From Stappia stellulata (GTDB taxonomy: Bacteria > Pseudomonadota > Alphaproteobacteria > Rhizobiales > Stappiaceae), in contig NZ_JAIVMF010000014.1 in NCBI RefSeq assembly GCF_020176715.1, positions 1 through 64,000 of the forward strand: a DNA stretch of 64,000 nucleotides, read 5' to 3'. Below the pieces are notes generated by a model, which worked only from the letters and a program-made list of their open reading frames with translations, searched no databases and was not told where the DNA came from. Numbering within the stretch: position 1 is the first letter of the stretch; each line of letters starts with the position of its first letter. Below, in pieces: positions 43,313-52,285 of the stretch. The position numbers and the translations under genes were made by a program.

Positions 43313-44454
43313 AACGTCTGTTCCCCCAGATAGGTCCGAAAGCGGCGCGCCACCTCGCGCGGGGCAACCGTCGGCCGGCCAAGTCCCTCCACCGGATCCG
43401 TCGACACCCTGACGTGGAGCAACCGGGGCCCGGGGGCCGCAAGCGCTGCCTGAAGAGCCGCAGCCGCACCGCCGAGGCCTGCGGCCCGGGCGGCGAAACG
43501 ATAGCCGCAGGCGGCCGCAACCTGCGCGAAATCGACGTTCGGCGAAACCGTCGCCTGCCCGCCGGTCGACAGGTGGCAGCCGTTGTCCAGCACGATATGG
43601 GTCAGGTTTTCCGGCGCCTGCGCGCCGATGGTCGCCATATTGCCGAGCTTCATCAAAGCCGCGCCGTCGCCGTCGAGGACGACAATCTCGCGGCCGCTGT
43701 TCAGGGCCGCTCCCAGGCCGATTGCGCTGGCCCCGCCCATCGAACCGACGCAGTAGAGATTGCGCGCCTCATCGCCGAGGGTGAAGAGCTCGCGCCCCGT
43801 GTGCCCGGTCGTGGCGATCACGCCCGCGCCCTCTGGCAGGAGCCGCAAGAGCGCCTGGAGCGTGTCGATGCGCCGTGCCGCCGCGGCGGCCGCATCGAAA
43901 TCGGCAATTTGTGAAGGCGCGCGTTTTTCAAGACCCGGCTCCTCCCGCGGTGCTGCGGCAACCGCGCCCTTGGGCTGGACCAGCGCCACCGGCTGTCCGG
44001 TCTCGCGCATCAGGCGCGCGGCCTGTGCGAGGCAGCTCTCCACATCGGCGGCATTTTCGGGAAAATCGAGACGCCGCGCGCCGATCAGATCGAGCATCGG
44101 TTGGGTGATCCGCCCCATCAGCTCGTGCTGCGGTTCGTCCGTCAGCCCCGGCGCGCCGCGCCAGGTGACGATCATCAGCGTCGGGATGGCGAAGGGATGG
44201 TTGAGCGAGGTGATCGGATTGACCGCATTGCCAAGGCCGGAGTTCTGGCACATGACGGCGGTGTCCCGCCCGGCAAGCCAGGCACCGGCGGCAATCGCCA
44301 CGGCCTCGCCCTCGCTGGTCGCGCCGACATAGCGGGTCTGCACATCCGAGATCGCCGCATTCATCAAGGGCGTCAGGAAACTGCAGGGAACCCCGGCGAA
44401 AAAACCGATGCCCTGCCGCTTGGCGGCATCGAGAAACTGTCCGGCTTCGATCAT
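43309..44454 (-). CDS. aepY: Phosphonopyruvate decarboxylase
   Basis: 381 residues, thiamine-diphosphate enzyme. GVPCSFLTPLMNA and GATSEGEAVAIAAGAWLAG (catalytic Glu) lie at the N-terminus; the TPP motif GDGAALMKLGNMATIGA with the distal Asn (VLDNGCH) lies near residue 255. Ppd decarboxylates phosphonopyruvate to phosphonoacetaldehyde, making PEP mutase thermodynamically irreversible. Gap to the PEP-mutase gene is seven bases and it overlaps the transaminase by four, so the operon order is the order of the pathway. Confidence 0.93.
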   Translation of the reverse strand: MIEAGQFLDAAKRQGIGFFAGVPCSFLTPLMNAAISDVQTRYVGATSEGEAVAIAAGAWLAGRDTAVMCQNSGLGNAVNPITSLNHPFAIPTLMIVTWRGAPGLTDEPQHELMGRITQPMLDLIGARRLDFPENAADVESCLAQAARLMRETGQPVALVQPKGAVAAAPREEPGLEKRAPSQIADFDAAAAAARRIDTLQALLRLLPEGAGVIATTGHTGRELFTLGDEARNLYCVGSMGGASAIGLGAALNSGREIVVLDGDGAALMKLGNMATIGAQAPENLTHIVLDNGCHLSTGGQATVSPNVDFAQVAAACGYRFAARAAGLGGAAAALQAALAAPGPRLLHVRVSTDPVEGLGRPTVAPREVARRFRTYLGEQTL

Positions 44455-44461
44455 CTTGCGC

Positions 44462-46105
44462 TCACACCGCGTCCCGCGCCTGGGCGAGGTCCATGAGGTC
44501 GTTCACATTGCCCCAGTAACCGCGCACGTAAACGACCCCGATCCGCTCGCCCTCGCCGGCCAACCGGGTCAGGACCGCACCGAGATCGGCGGTGTCGAGG
44601 GTCCCCTCGACCTCCATCGCTGCCAGCGTCTCGCGGATCCGGCTCACGCCCTCGGCGTTTGCGCGCATCAAGCCGATAAAGGTGCCGTTGGCAGCCGTGC
44701 CATCGGTAACGAAGCTCGTGAGGAAGACCGGCGCACCGGTCACCTCGAGATCGGCATCATGAGGCTGCGAACACGCGACCGCGTCGCGGAGGAGCTGACC
44801 GCCGGCAGCGGGATCCGCCTGCGGATCGACCAGAAGCACAATGTCGGCCTGCGCCTCTTCCAGGAGCGACAGAAAGAACGGCCGGTAGAGAATGTCGCCA
44901 TAGGAAACGATCGTGTCGCCTTCGCCCTGCGTGAGCGCAAGCGCCAGCGACCGGGCCTCGCCGGAGGAGGCATGAGCCGGGTTTTCCACCTTGCGAATGC
45001 CCGGTACGACCACCGCATCCTCGCGGTAGCCGACGACAACGGAAATCTCCGACACTCCGTGTCGGCCCAGCGCCTCGACCTGGCGGCCGAGCAGCGACTG
45101 TCCGCGCACGGGCACCATGCACTTGGGGCGATCCGCGGTCAGCTCGCCCAGCCCCTCTCCCCGCGTCGCCGCCAGAATGACGGCCCGCGCCGGGTCGCGT
45201 GTCGAGAGGTAGCGCTTTTCCGCCTGTTCCAGTTCCTGCGCGCCGGCGAGGGCGAAGACGTCGGCGAGCGGCGCAACCGCATCCTCGACCTCCAGCAGCG
45301 TTTCCTGCGCCTTCAGCTTGGCGCAAGTGTCGCGCATGGCCTGGATCGAGCTTCTGAGATTGTGGTTGGCCCAGATCACCATCGCCGCATTGGCATCGCG
45401 GAACCGGTCCGTCGGGGTGCGGTAGTATTTGGTCGGAATGAGCACCACCGGCGCACGGTTCTCCCATTGCCGGCAGAACTCGAGGATCTCGTCGGCGGTG
45501 CTCTTCTTGGAGTGAATGACGATCGCATCCGCGCCGGCCTCGACATAGGCATGGGCGCGCGTCAGCGCCTCATCCACGCCCCGCCCCGCGATCAGCGCCT
45601 CGACCCGTGCAACCACAGTGAAATCCGGATGCGTCTGCGTGTCCTTGCCGGCCTTGATCTTTCCGCAGAACTCGTCGACGTCGGCCAGCGGCTGGTTTTC
45701 GCCGAGGAAAGAATTCGTCTTGGGAAAGATCTTGTCCTCGATGCAAACGCCGGCGATGCCGCGCTCGCAGAGCTTTTGCACGAAGCGGCGGAAATTGTTG
45801 AAATTGCCGTAGCCGGTGTCGCCATCGACGAGGATGGGCAGCGACGTCGCGTCGGACATATATTCCAGCATGTCGAGGACCTGCGTCCAGGACAGTTCGT
45901 TGTTGTCCCTGACCCCCAGCATCGCCGACATCGACAGGCCGGACGCCCAGATCCCCTCAAACCCCGCCTCCTCGGCGATGCGGGCCGACAAGCCGCTGTG
46001 CGCTTCCATCAGGAAGGCGAGCTCGGGGCGGGTCAACATCTGCCGCAAGCGGGTGAATCTCGATGCCTGGGTCGGCAGCCGATCGGGGAAGCCATCGAAA
46101 TGCAA
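44462..46105 (-). CDS. aepX: Phosphoenolpyruvate mutase fused to a nucleotidyltransferase
   Basis: 547 residues from a TTG (46105); the next ATG would remove 22 residues and is an alternative. The N-terminal PEP mutase has VDGDTGYGN (D94, D96) and [10 protein letters not shown] (123-132), the loop that distinguishes mutase from isocitrate-lyase relatives. It forms the C-P bond. The C-terminal domain starts near 307 ([23 protein letters not shown]) with the metal Asp in VSYGDILY and GNVNDLMDL at the end. PntC-type fusions activate AEP as CMP-AEP for transfer to lipids or glycans. The loop reads LAATRG rather than LAAGxG, which I recall in other PEP-mutase fusions. Confidence 0.93.
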   Translation of the reverse strand: MHFDGFPDRLPTQASRFTRLRQMLTRPELAFLMEAHSGLSARIAEEAGFEGIWASGLSMSAMLGVRDNNELSWTQVLDMLEYMSDATSLPILVDGDTGYGNFNNFRRFVQKLCERGIAGVCIEDKIFPKTNSFLGENQPLADVDEFCGKIKAGKDTQTHPDFTVVARVEALIAGRGVDEALTRAHAYVEAGADAIVIHSKKSTADEILEFCRQWENRAPVVLIPTKYYRTPTDRFRDANAAMVIWANHNLRSSIQAMRDTCAKLKAQETLLEVEDAVAPLADVFALAGAQELEQAEKRYLSTRDPARAVILAATRGEGLGELTADRPKCMVPVRGQSLLGRQVEALGRHGVSEISVVVGYREDAVVVPGIRKVENPAHASSGEARSLALALTQGEGDTIVSYGDILYRPFFLSLLEEAQADIVLLVDPQADPAAGGQLLRDAVACSQPHDADLEVTGAPVFLTSFVTDGTAANGTFIGLMRANAEGVSRIRETLAAMEVEGTLDTADLGAVLTRLAGEGERIGVVYVRGYWGNVNDLMDLAQARDAV

Positions 46106-46193
46106 GGGAATGCCCTTTCTGGATACTCAGGATCGTCGGCGAAAAGACGGTGCAACGACAGGCCGACGGGTCAGGGTGCGAAGAAATGGAGCC

Positions 46194-47000
46194 TCAGACG
46201 CGGAATGTATAGTCGCCGGACGGGTTCCGCTCCACATCGGGCGGGTAGGCTGCATGTTTATCGGCATAATAGGCATCCAGATGGTCGCCCTCGGATGCGC
46301 GATTATAGGTCGCGAAATAGAGCCGGCGCTGCTCTTGCGCGCGATTGACGGAAGAGCGGTGCGGACAAAAGCTGTCGATCAGGACCACATCGCCGGGCCG
46401 GGTTTCCACGGGCACGAATGTCATTGTCTTCATGTCGTCCTCGCTCAGCGGTTCCCATTCGCGGAACATGCCGTCGCGATGATGCCCGGCGGCGAACTCT
46501 ACGCAGCCGTTTTCCTCCGTCGATGCATCGATCGACACCATGATCGACACGAACCGGCTGGCATAGTTCCACCAGCCCGCCTGCTGATCCTGATGCGGGG
46601 TGAAACCGGCGCCCCCCGGGCGTTTGAAATTGAGTTTTTCCTTGAAGAGCACCGCGGGCTCCTCGAGTGCCACCGTCGCATAGGCCGTCAGCGCGCGGCT
46701 GAGCGTTGAAAACACGGGAGAATGGCGTTCGAGATACTCCATCCGGCTGATGACCCGCCGTGCTTCAGGGTCACAGACCGTCTCGCCATAGACCCAGTGC
46801 TGGCCAGGCTTTTCCGGCATGGATTCCAGCCGCCGCACTTCCTGTTCGATCATCTGGAGCGCCGCCGGGGGAAAAGCCTGCTCGAGCAGGAGATAACCGT
46901 CGTCGTGATAGCGACGGGCTTCGTCGTCCGTCATGCTGCGCAGGGCAAACGTCGGTGCGTCCGGTGAGGACGAGGCGGTCCCCTTGCCTGAATGTGTCAT
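46194..47000 (-). CDS. Phytanoyl-CoA dioxygenase (PhyH) family oxygenase
   Basis: 268 residues from the ATG at 47000, ten bases after GGAGGAG. The Fe(II) facial triad is visible: H136-Q-D138 in TPHQDQQ and H214 in CPHRSSVN; downstream Arg residues can bind 2-oxoglutarate. In phosphonate clusters such enzymes hydroxylate the carbon next to phosphorus. First gene of the phosphonate operon, 88 bases before PEP mutase. I infer 1-hydroxy-2-aminoethylphosphonate as a possible product, but fatty-acid or sphingoid hydroxylation is not excluded. Confidence 0.85.
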   Translation of the reverse strand: MTHSGKGTASSSPDAPTFALRSMTDDEARRYHDDGYLLLEQAFPPAALQMIEQEVRRLESMPEKPGQHWVYGETVCDPEARRVISRMEYLERHSPVFSTLSRALTAYATVALEEPAVLFKEKLNFKRPGGAGFTPHQDQQAGWWNYASRFVSIMVSIDASTEENGCVEFAAGHHRDGMFREWEPLSEDDMKTMTFVPVETRPGDVVLIDSFCPHRSSVNRAQEQRRLYFATYNRASEGDHLDAYYADKHAAYPPDVERNPSGDYTFRV

Positions 47001-47301
47001 CGCGACGTCTCCTCCAGCAGTCAAACGACATGACCGGTCGAAACTGAAAGACCCATTGCCGCCGACAGTGCGCGCCCGCGCGCCAGCCAAGTTCGCTCGG
47101 ACACCAGTCCTAGCGAACTCTCGCACTGAAGAAAAGAATGCAGAACGATTGTTGCCGATCCCGCGACGCCATCCTGCCGCAAGCGCGCCCCGGACCGACC
47201 TGCGTCCCGAGACCCAGCGACACCCAACGACGCTGATCCGCGAGCCGGCGGTTCGTCCGCCCGTCCCCGCGGGAAACGCAGGGACGGGCGCCGGCTTTTG
47301 G
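47001..47301. other. Intergenic region upstream of the phosphonate operon
   Basis: About 300 bases between the PhyH start and the AcuI-like stop. It must hold the promoter of the phosphonate operon. No clear -35/-10 pair or palindrome stands out; frames within it are short and lack homology. Confidence 0.4.
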
Positions 47302-48294
47302 TCAGGCGTTGACGTCGACGACGACGCGGCCGCGCACTTCGCCCTTGAGAATGGCGCGGCCCAGGTCCGGCAGGTCGGCGAGCGTCGCCGGCTGGATCAT
47401 GTCGGCGAGCTTGTCCATCGGCAGGTCCTGCGCGATGCGCGACCAGGCCCTGACCCGGTCCTCATAGGGCCGCATGACGGAATCGATGCCGAGCAGATTG
47501 ACCCCGCGCAGCAGGAAGGGAATGACCGTGGCAGGCAGGCCCGCACCGCCGGCAAGGCCGACGGCAGCAACGCTTGCGCCATATTTCATCTGCCCGAGCA
47601 CCCGCGCCAGCATCGCCCCGCCGACCGCATCGACGCAGCCGGCCCAGGTTTCCGCTTCGAGCGGGCGCTTGACCGTTTCGTTGATATCCGCGCGCGGAAC
47701 GATGCTCTTCGCACCGAGCCCCTTGAGATAGGCCTCCGTTTCCGGACGTCCGGTCACCGCCGCCACCTCGTGGCCGAGCTTTGCAAGAATGGCGGTTGCC
47801 ACCGAACCGACGCCGCCGGCCGCACCGGTCACGAGAACCGGGCCGGATCCGGGCGTCAGCCCGTGATCCTCAAGCGCCATCACCGCCAGCATTGCGGTAA
47901 AGCCGGCCGTACCGACCGCCATCGCATCGCGGGTGGACAGCCCCTCGGGCAGCGGCACCAGCCAGTCGGCCTTGACCCGGGCCTTCTGGGCGTAGCCGCC
48001 CCACCAGACCTCGCCGACGCGCCAGCCGGTGAGAACGACCTTGTCGCCGGGCTTGTAGCGGGGATCGTCGGAGGCCTCCACCGTGCCGGCGAAATCGATC
48101 CCCGGCACATGCGGATAGCTCCGTACCAGCCCGCCGCCCGGTCCGAGACACAGGCCATCCTTGTAGTTCACGGTGGAATAGTCCACCGCCACCGTAACAT
48201 CGCCGTCGGGCAGACGGCTTTCATCGATGGACTGAATGCCGGCAGACGTCGATCCATCCTCGGCCTTTTCGACGATCAAAGCGTTGAAGCTCAT
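47302..48294 (-). CDS. acuI: AcuI/YhdH-type acryloyl-CoA reductase (MDR family)
   Basis: 330 residues from the ATG at 48294 (AAGGA seven bases upstream). Zinc-free medium-chain reductase with VAVDYSTVNYKDGL, HVPGIDFAGTV, GWRVGEVWWGGYAQ and the NADP loop VTGAAGGVGSVATA. The WRVGEVWWGG block is characteristic of AcuI, which reduces acryloyl-CoA to propionyl-CoA in dimethylsulfoniopropionate and 3-hydroxypropionate metabolism and protects against acrylate. No DMSP lyase is nearby. It is monocistronic. Confidence 0.88.
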   Translation of the reverse strand: MSFNALIVEKAEDGSTSAGIQSIDESRLPDGDVTVAVDYSTVNYKDGLCLGPGGGLVRSYPHVPGIDFAGTVEASDDPRYKPGDKVVLTGWRVGEVWWGGYAQKARVKADWLVPLPEGLSTRDAMAVGTAGFTAMLAVMALEDHGLTPGSGPVLVTGAAGGVGSVATAILAKLGHEVAAVTGRPETEAYLKGLGAKSIVPRADINETVKRPLEAETWAGCVDAVGGAMLARVLGQMKYGASVAAVGLAGGAGLPATVIPFLLRGVNLLGIDSVMRPYEDRVRAWSRIAQDLPMDKLADMIQPATLADLPDLGRAILKGEVRGRVVVDVNA

Positions 48295-48340
48295 GCCTTC
48301 GTCCTTTCCTGTCTCTTCGCGTTGGAGTGCGTGCCGGCGC

Positions 48341-48952
48341 TCAGCCTTGCCCGCCCCAGTCGATTTGGCAAATCTCGGCACTGCGGCCATCGAAATCCCA
48401 GACGCGGCCAAAGGCCCGCACCCGCCCCTTGCTGGCGGTCGCGATGGTGATGTCCGGTCCCATCCAGTAGCCGGTGTTGGTGACCATCACGTCGGTGTCC
48501 GGGTCGGGCCCGGCAATCGGCGCGACCTCGCCCTGGATCGCCTTGCCGACGGTCAGCCGGCGCGTCTTGCCCTCGGTCTGGAAGTCGACCGGCGCGCGCT
48601 CGGCGCCGAGAAATTCCGATACGAGCAGCTTGAACAGCCCTGTGGTTCCCCGCGCCCGGCCCGAGAAGATCTCGATCAGCCCGTCGTAGGCCCGATCGGA
48701 CGCGCGCTCGTCGATATAGGCGGCGCATTTCCAATTGCCGCGCGCCATATTGCCCGGAATGTCGAGCACCAGGCCGACGTTCAGCCCCGAGAGGTCCTCC
48801 CCCTTGTAATGCCCGCTGTCGATGCGCACCCCCGCCCAGGCCTGGCAATAGCCCTCCGTCGGCGGATGCTTGCCGAGCGACACGACGCAGGGACAAAACA
48901 CCGTGCAGTTGCAATTGAGGATCAATTCCCCCTTGATCGCCCAGTCCGCCAT
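48341..48952 (-). CDS. DUF1326 family protein
   Basis: 203 residues from the ATG at 48952, with GGGAGAAG just before it. The N-terminus ELILNCNCTVFCPCVVSLGKHPPTEGYC carries five Cys and the C-terminal half has YWMGPDITIA and VWDFDGRSAEICQIDW, as in DUF1326. The Cys pattern suggests metal binding. Function is not known. It is encoded 14 bases after a DUF2182 membrane protein, a pairing I recall from many proteobacteria and actinobacteria, so the two likely act together. Confidence 0.85.
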   Translation of the reverse strand: MADWAIKGELILNCNCTVFCPCVVSLGKHPPTEGYCQAWAGVRIDSGHYKGEDLSGLNVGLVLDIPGNMARGNWKCAAYIDERASDRAYDGLIEIFSGRARGTTGLFKLLVSEFLGAERAPVDFQTEGKTRRLTVGKAIQGEVAPIAGPDPDTDVMVTNTGYWMGPDITIATASKGRVRAFGRVWDFDGRSAEICQIDWGGQG

Positions 48953-48966
48953 TTTTCTTCTCCCGA

Positions 48967-49791
48967 TCAGATGACGTTTGTCAGACGCAGCGCGTCCATA
49001 AGTCCGGCGACGATCAGCACCGCCGCCAGCGGCCGGGTGAGCAGACGGCCCACATCCGGCAGTTTCTCCAGGACCATCACCAGCGTGGCGAGCCCCATGA
49101 ACGCCAGGTTCATGGTTCCCCCGACGAAGGCGAGCAACATCAAGGCCCAGCAACAGCCGACGCACACGAGCCCGAGCCTGAGGCCCATGGCAGCCGCACC
49201 AGCCGTTCCCTCGCGCCAGTTCGCGACAAAGAAGGTCAAGGGCGCGCGGCACTTGCTGAGGCATGCAGCCTTCGCCGGAGACAGCTGGTAAAGGCCGGCG
49301 AGGACCAGCAGCGCGGCACTCGCCCCCGGCGCGAACAGGACGCCGTCTGGCCGCAGCCATCCGGCCGAGGCAAGGCCGAGCTGCAGCGCCGCCGCCAGGA
49401 CCGAAAATCCCATCCACGCGAACAGATAGCCCGCAATCAGAGCCCAGAAGCCCGCCGAAGATCCCGCCCCGGCGTATCCAAGATCGAGATAGGTTCGAAA
49501 CGCGGGAAGAGCGGTCGGCGCCATCATCGCGGCGCTCATCACCGCCCACATGCCGAAGACCGCCGGAAAGCCGGCAATGCCGGGCGAGACCGCACAGATC
49601 GACCGCCAGTAGTCGGCGCCGAACACCTCGCTGCCCGGCGGCAACTGCGAGGCCGCCGACATCCACATCAAGACGCCCCAAGCGCCGAGCACCAGGGCGA
49701 AAAACCCGAGCCAGAGTGTTGCCCGACCGCCACCTGCGAACCGCGAGCCGCGCGCGGCGGAACGTTGCCCGGACAAGGGGTGAGCGGTCAT
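48967..49791 (-). CDS. DUF2182 integral membrane protein
   Basis: 274 residues from the ATG at 49791; the ATG two codons earlier is too close to GGGAGG. Six or seven membrane segments. The block AVMSAAMMAPTALPAF and the CLSKCRAPLTFF motif are those of DUF2182, described as predicted metal-binding integral membrane proteins. Met-rich and Cys-containing segments fit copper or another soft metal, which is inference. Probably in operon with the DUF1326 gene. Divergent from the GntR regulator. Confidence 0.85.
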   Translation of the reverse strand: MTAHPLSGQRSAARGSRFAGGGRATLWLGFFALVLGAWGVLMWMSAASQLPPGSEVFGADYWRSICAVSPGIAGFPAVFGMWAVMSAAMMAPTALPAFRTYLDLGYAGAGSSAGFWALIAGYLFAWMGFSVLAAALQLGLASAGWLRPDGVLFAPGASAALLVLAGLYQLSPAKAACLSKCRAPLTFFVANWREGTAGAAAMGLRLGLVCVGCCWALMLLAFVGGTMNLAFMGLATLVMVLEKLPDVGRLLTRPLAAVLIVAGLMDALRLTNVI

Positions 49792-49963
49792 TGGCATTGC
49801 CTCCCGATGCGGATGCGCTTCGGCACAAGCCGGCGATCCGTCCGTTTTCCAACCGCCGTCACTGCCTGCGAGCGACCGTCCTCTCGGCGGCTCTTTGCCT
49901 CAAAGACGCCCCCGGACCGGGGTGGCGGCGTGTTGCAGCCAACTTCGAAAACGCGCCTTCAAT

Positions 49964-49987
49964 TGTCAAACATTATTTTGTCTGACA
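49964..49987. promoter_or_regulatory. Inverted repeat upstream of the GntR gene (operator candidate)
   Basis: Arms TGTCAAACA (49964-49972) and TGTCTGACA (49979-49987) are inverted copies with one mismatch and six bases between. The left arm overlaps a -35-like TTGTCA. It lies in a short AT-rich patch in the divergent gap between the DUF2182 and GntR genes, so autoregulation by the GntR protein is a natural reading. Confidence 0.45.
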
Positions 49988-50054
49988 TTTATTGGATAGA
50001 CATTTGACCCTCTTCCGGGACACCCTTATGGTCGCGGCGTCAAAGAGGATGTCC

Positions 50055-50777
50055 ATGTCGATCGAGTATACGGGAATCACGCGCGAGGGCCTGTCGAAGC
50101 AGATCGCCGACGCGATCCGCACCGCCATCATCGACGGCCGGCTGATGGTCGATGAACGGCTGCCCAGCGAGACCGAGCTTGCCGACCGCTTCGGCGTGTC
50201 GCGGCCGACCGTGCGCGAGGCCTTGAAGCGTCTGGCCGCTCAGAACCTGATCCGCACCCAGCGCGGCCCGACCGGCGGCGCTTTCGTCAACCGGCTGACC
50301 TGGTCGGAAGCGCATGACGCGCTGGTGACGACCTCCACACTCCTGATCGGCATGAACGACATCCCCTTCGAGGAAGCCATCGAGGCCCGATTCGCGCTGG
50401 AGGCGGCCTGTCTGCCCTTCGCGGTCGAACGGCGCAGCGACGACCAGCTGGAGAGCCTGCGTCAAGAGATCGAAAAGCAACGTCGCGGCGGAATGTCGGA
50501 CGAGGCGTTTTGTGCCTCCGACGTGCGCTTCCACCGGGTGCTGGTGGATGCGGCCGATAATCCTGTGCTGTCCTTCCAGATGGCCGGGGTCATCGAGGCG
50601 ATGCAGCCGCTGATGAACATGCTGACCTACCGGATGCGCGACCGCACGAGGATCGCCCGGCTGCATGCCACCCTTGCCGACGCCCTTGAGACCCGCGACG
50701 CCCCCGCCGCGCTGGCGACGCTCAAGGAGCTTGGCGACTACACCCAGGACCTCGCCCGCGCCCGCCGCGAAGGGTAG
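50055..50777 (+). CDS. FadR-subfamily GntR transcriptional regulator
   Basis: 240 residues from the ATG at 50055 (AAGAGG seven bases upstream). The winged helix is at residues about 13-75 (LPSETELADRFGVSRPTVREALKRL). The C-terminal FCD domain has conserved His and Asp positions for a metal-bound carboxylate effector (ASDVRFHRVLVDAADN). Such repressors sense organic acids or acyl-CoAs. It is followed by a CoA-transferase gene on the same strand, which may be its target. Confidence 0.9.
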   Translation: MSIEYTGITREGLSKQIADAIRTAIIDGRLMVDERLPSETELADRFGVSRPTVREALKRLAAQNLIRTQRGPTGGAFVNRLTWSEAHDALVTTSTLLIGMNDIPFEEAIEARFALEAACLPFAVERRSDDQLESLRQEIEKQRRGGMSDEAFCASDVRFHRVLVDAADNPVLSFQMAGVIEAMQPLMNMLTYRMRDRTRIARLHATLADALETRDAPAALATLKELGDYTQDLARARREG

Positions 50778-50899
50778 CCGCGACCGGCGCCCTGCAGGAC
50801 GCCTGGGAATGATGTCGCCACCGCAAGTCATTGGACGTAGTCGCCTGCGCGGGCTAAGACCGCAGCCAAGCTCGTTCATTCCAAATGGTGAGAGACTTC

Positions 50900-52129
50900 A
50901 TGACCGGCCCCCTGTCGCACCTGCGCGTCCTCGATCTGTCCCGCGTTCTCGCCGGCCCCTGGTCGACGCAGACGCTTGCCGACATGGGCGCGGAGGTGAT
51001 CAAGATCGAGCGTCCCGGCACCGGCGACGACACCCGCGGCTGGGGTCCCCCTTTCGTGGAGGACGGCCCCGCCGCCGGTGAAAGCGCCTATTTCATGGCG
51101 GCAAACCGGGGAAAGAAGTCGGTCGCCGTCGACATTTCGACCGAAGCCGGCCGAAACCTGCTCGTCGATCTCGCCAGGAAGTCGGACATTCTGGTGGAGA
51201 ACTACAAGGTCGGGGGCCTGAAGAAATACGGTCTCGACTATGCGAGCCTCGCGGAGATCAACCCGTCGCTCATCTATTGTTCGATCACCGGTTTCGGCCA
51301 GACCGGCCCCTACGCCCAGCGCGCCGGCTACGACTTCATGATCCAGGGCATGGGCGGGCTCATGTCCGTCACGGGCGAGCGCGACGCGGTGCCAGGCGGC
51401 GGCCCGCAGAAGGCAGGCGTGGCGCTTGCCGACGTGCTCACGGGGCTGAATGCCACCATCGCCATCCTCGGCGCGCTGGCCCACCGCGAGCGCAGCGGCG
51501 AGGGTCAGCATATCGACATGGCCCTCTTCGACGTGCAGGTCGCCTCGCTCGCCAACCAGGCGCTCAGCTATCTGGTCTCGGGCACATCGCCCGTACGCAT
51601 GGGCAACGCCCACACCGCCATCGTTCCGTATCAGGCCTTCGAGACCGCGGACGGCCACATCATCCTCGCGGTGGGCAACGACGGCCAGTTCCAGCGCTTC
51701 TGCGAGATCGCCGGCCGTCTTGACCTTCCCGCCGACCCGCGCTTTGCCCTCAACCGCGACAGGGTCAGGAACCGCGAGGTTCTGGTGCCGGTGATCGCCG
51801 AGATCATCAAGACGCGCAGCACCCGCGACTGGATCGACGTTCTGGAGGCGGCAGCCGTTCCCTGCGGCCCGATCAACACCATCGCGGAAGTTTTCGAGGA
51901 ACCGCAGGCCAAGGCCCGCGGACTGCTGAACCCGGCCCTGCCCCACGCCAGCGGCGGAACAGTGCCCGGCGTTGCCAGCCCCTTGCGGTTTTCGAAAACG
52001 CCGGTCAACGACACCGTCGCGCCGCCCGTTCTCGGCCAGCACACACGGGACGTCCTGTCGGGCGTTCTCGGCCTCGACGACGACGCGATTTCCGCCCTTC
52101 TGGCCTGCGGTGCCGTGGAGTGCATGTGA
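50900..52129 (+). CDS. CaiB/BaiF-family (class III) CoA-transferase
   Basis: 409 residues from the ATG at 50900. N-terminal HLRVLDLSRVLAGPWSTQTLADMGAEVIKIE and the catalytic Asp D178 in VALADVLTG are canonical for class III transferases, which move CoA between organic acids through an aspartyl-CoA anhydride. Acceptor cannot be determined; family members use oxalate, carnitine, succinate or aromatic acids. It follows the GntR gene by about 120 bases, on the same strand, and precedes the urea transporter genes, with which it probably has no functional link. Confidence 0.9.
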   Translation: MTGPLSHLRVLDLSRVLAGPWSTQTLADMGAEVIKIERPGTGDDTRGWGPPFVEDGPAAGESAYFMAANRGKKSVAVDISTEAGRNLLVDLARKSDILVENYKVGGLKKYGLDYASLAEINPSLIYCSITGFGQTGPYAQRAGYDFMIQGMGGLMSVTGERDAVPGGGPQKAGVALADVLTGLNATIAILGALAHRERSGEGQHIDMALFDVQVASLANQALSYLVSGTSPVRMGNAHTAIVPYQAFETADGHIILAVGNDGQFQRFCEIAGRLDLPADPRFALNRDRVRNREVLVPVIAEIIKTRSTRDWIDVLEAAAVPCGPINTIAEVFEEPQAKARGLLNPALPHASGGTVPGVASPLRFSKTPVNDTVAPPVLGQHTRDVLSGVLGLDDDAISALLACGAVECM

Positions 52130-52285
52130 CGCTGCGGCACGCTGCGGTGCAACATTTTTGTGCAGTGCGCAGGCCTGCCGCTTAATTTTGCAACGCCGGC
52201 CGCGCGACAGACCGACACGCAAGGTCACCGGAAAAGCCTTTAGAAAACAATTTCCTCAGCGGAAACTCTCCCTGCGTTTTCCGCA

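Noticed and set aside
44462-45187. Degenerate nucleotide loop (LAATRG) in the PepM-fused nucleotidyltransferase taken as loss of activity
   Set aside because: I recall AASRG/AATRG loops in other PEP-mutase fusions, and the metal Asp and C-terminal motif are kept, so this is probably a subfamily trait.
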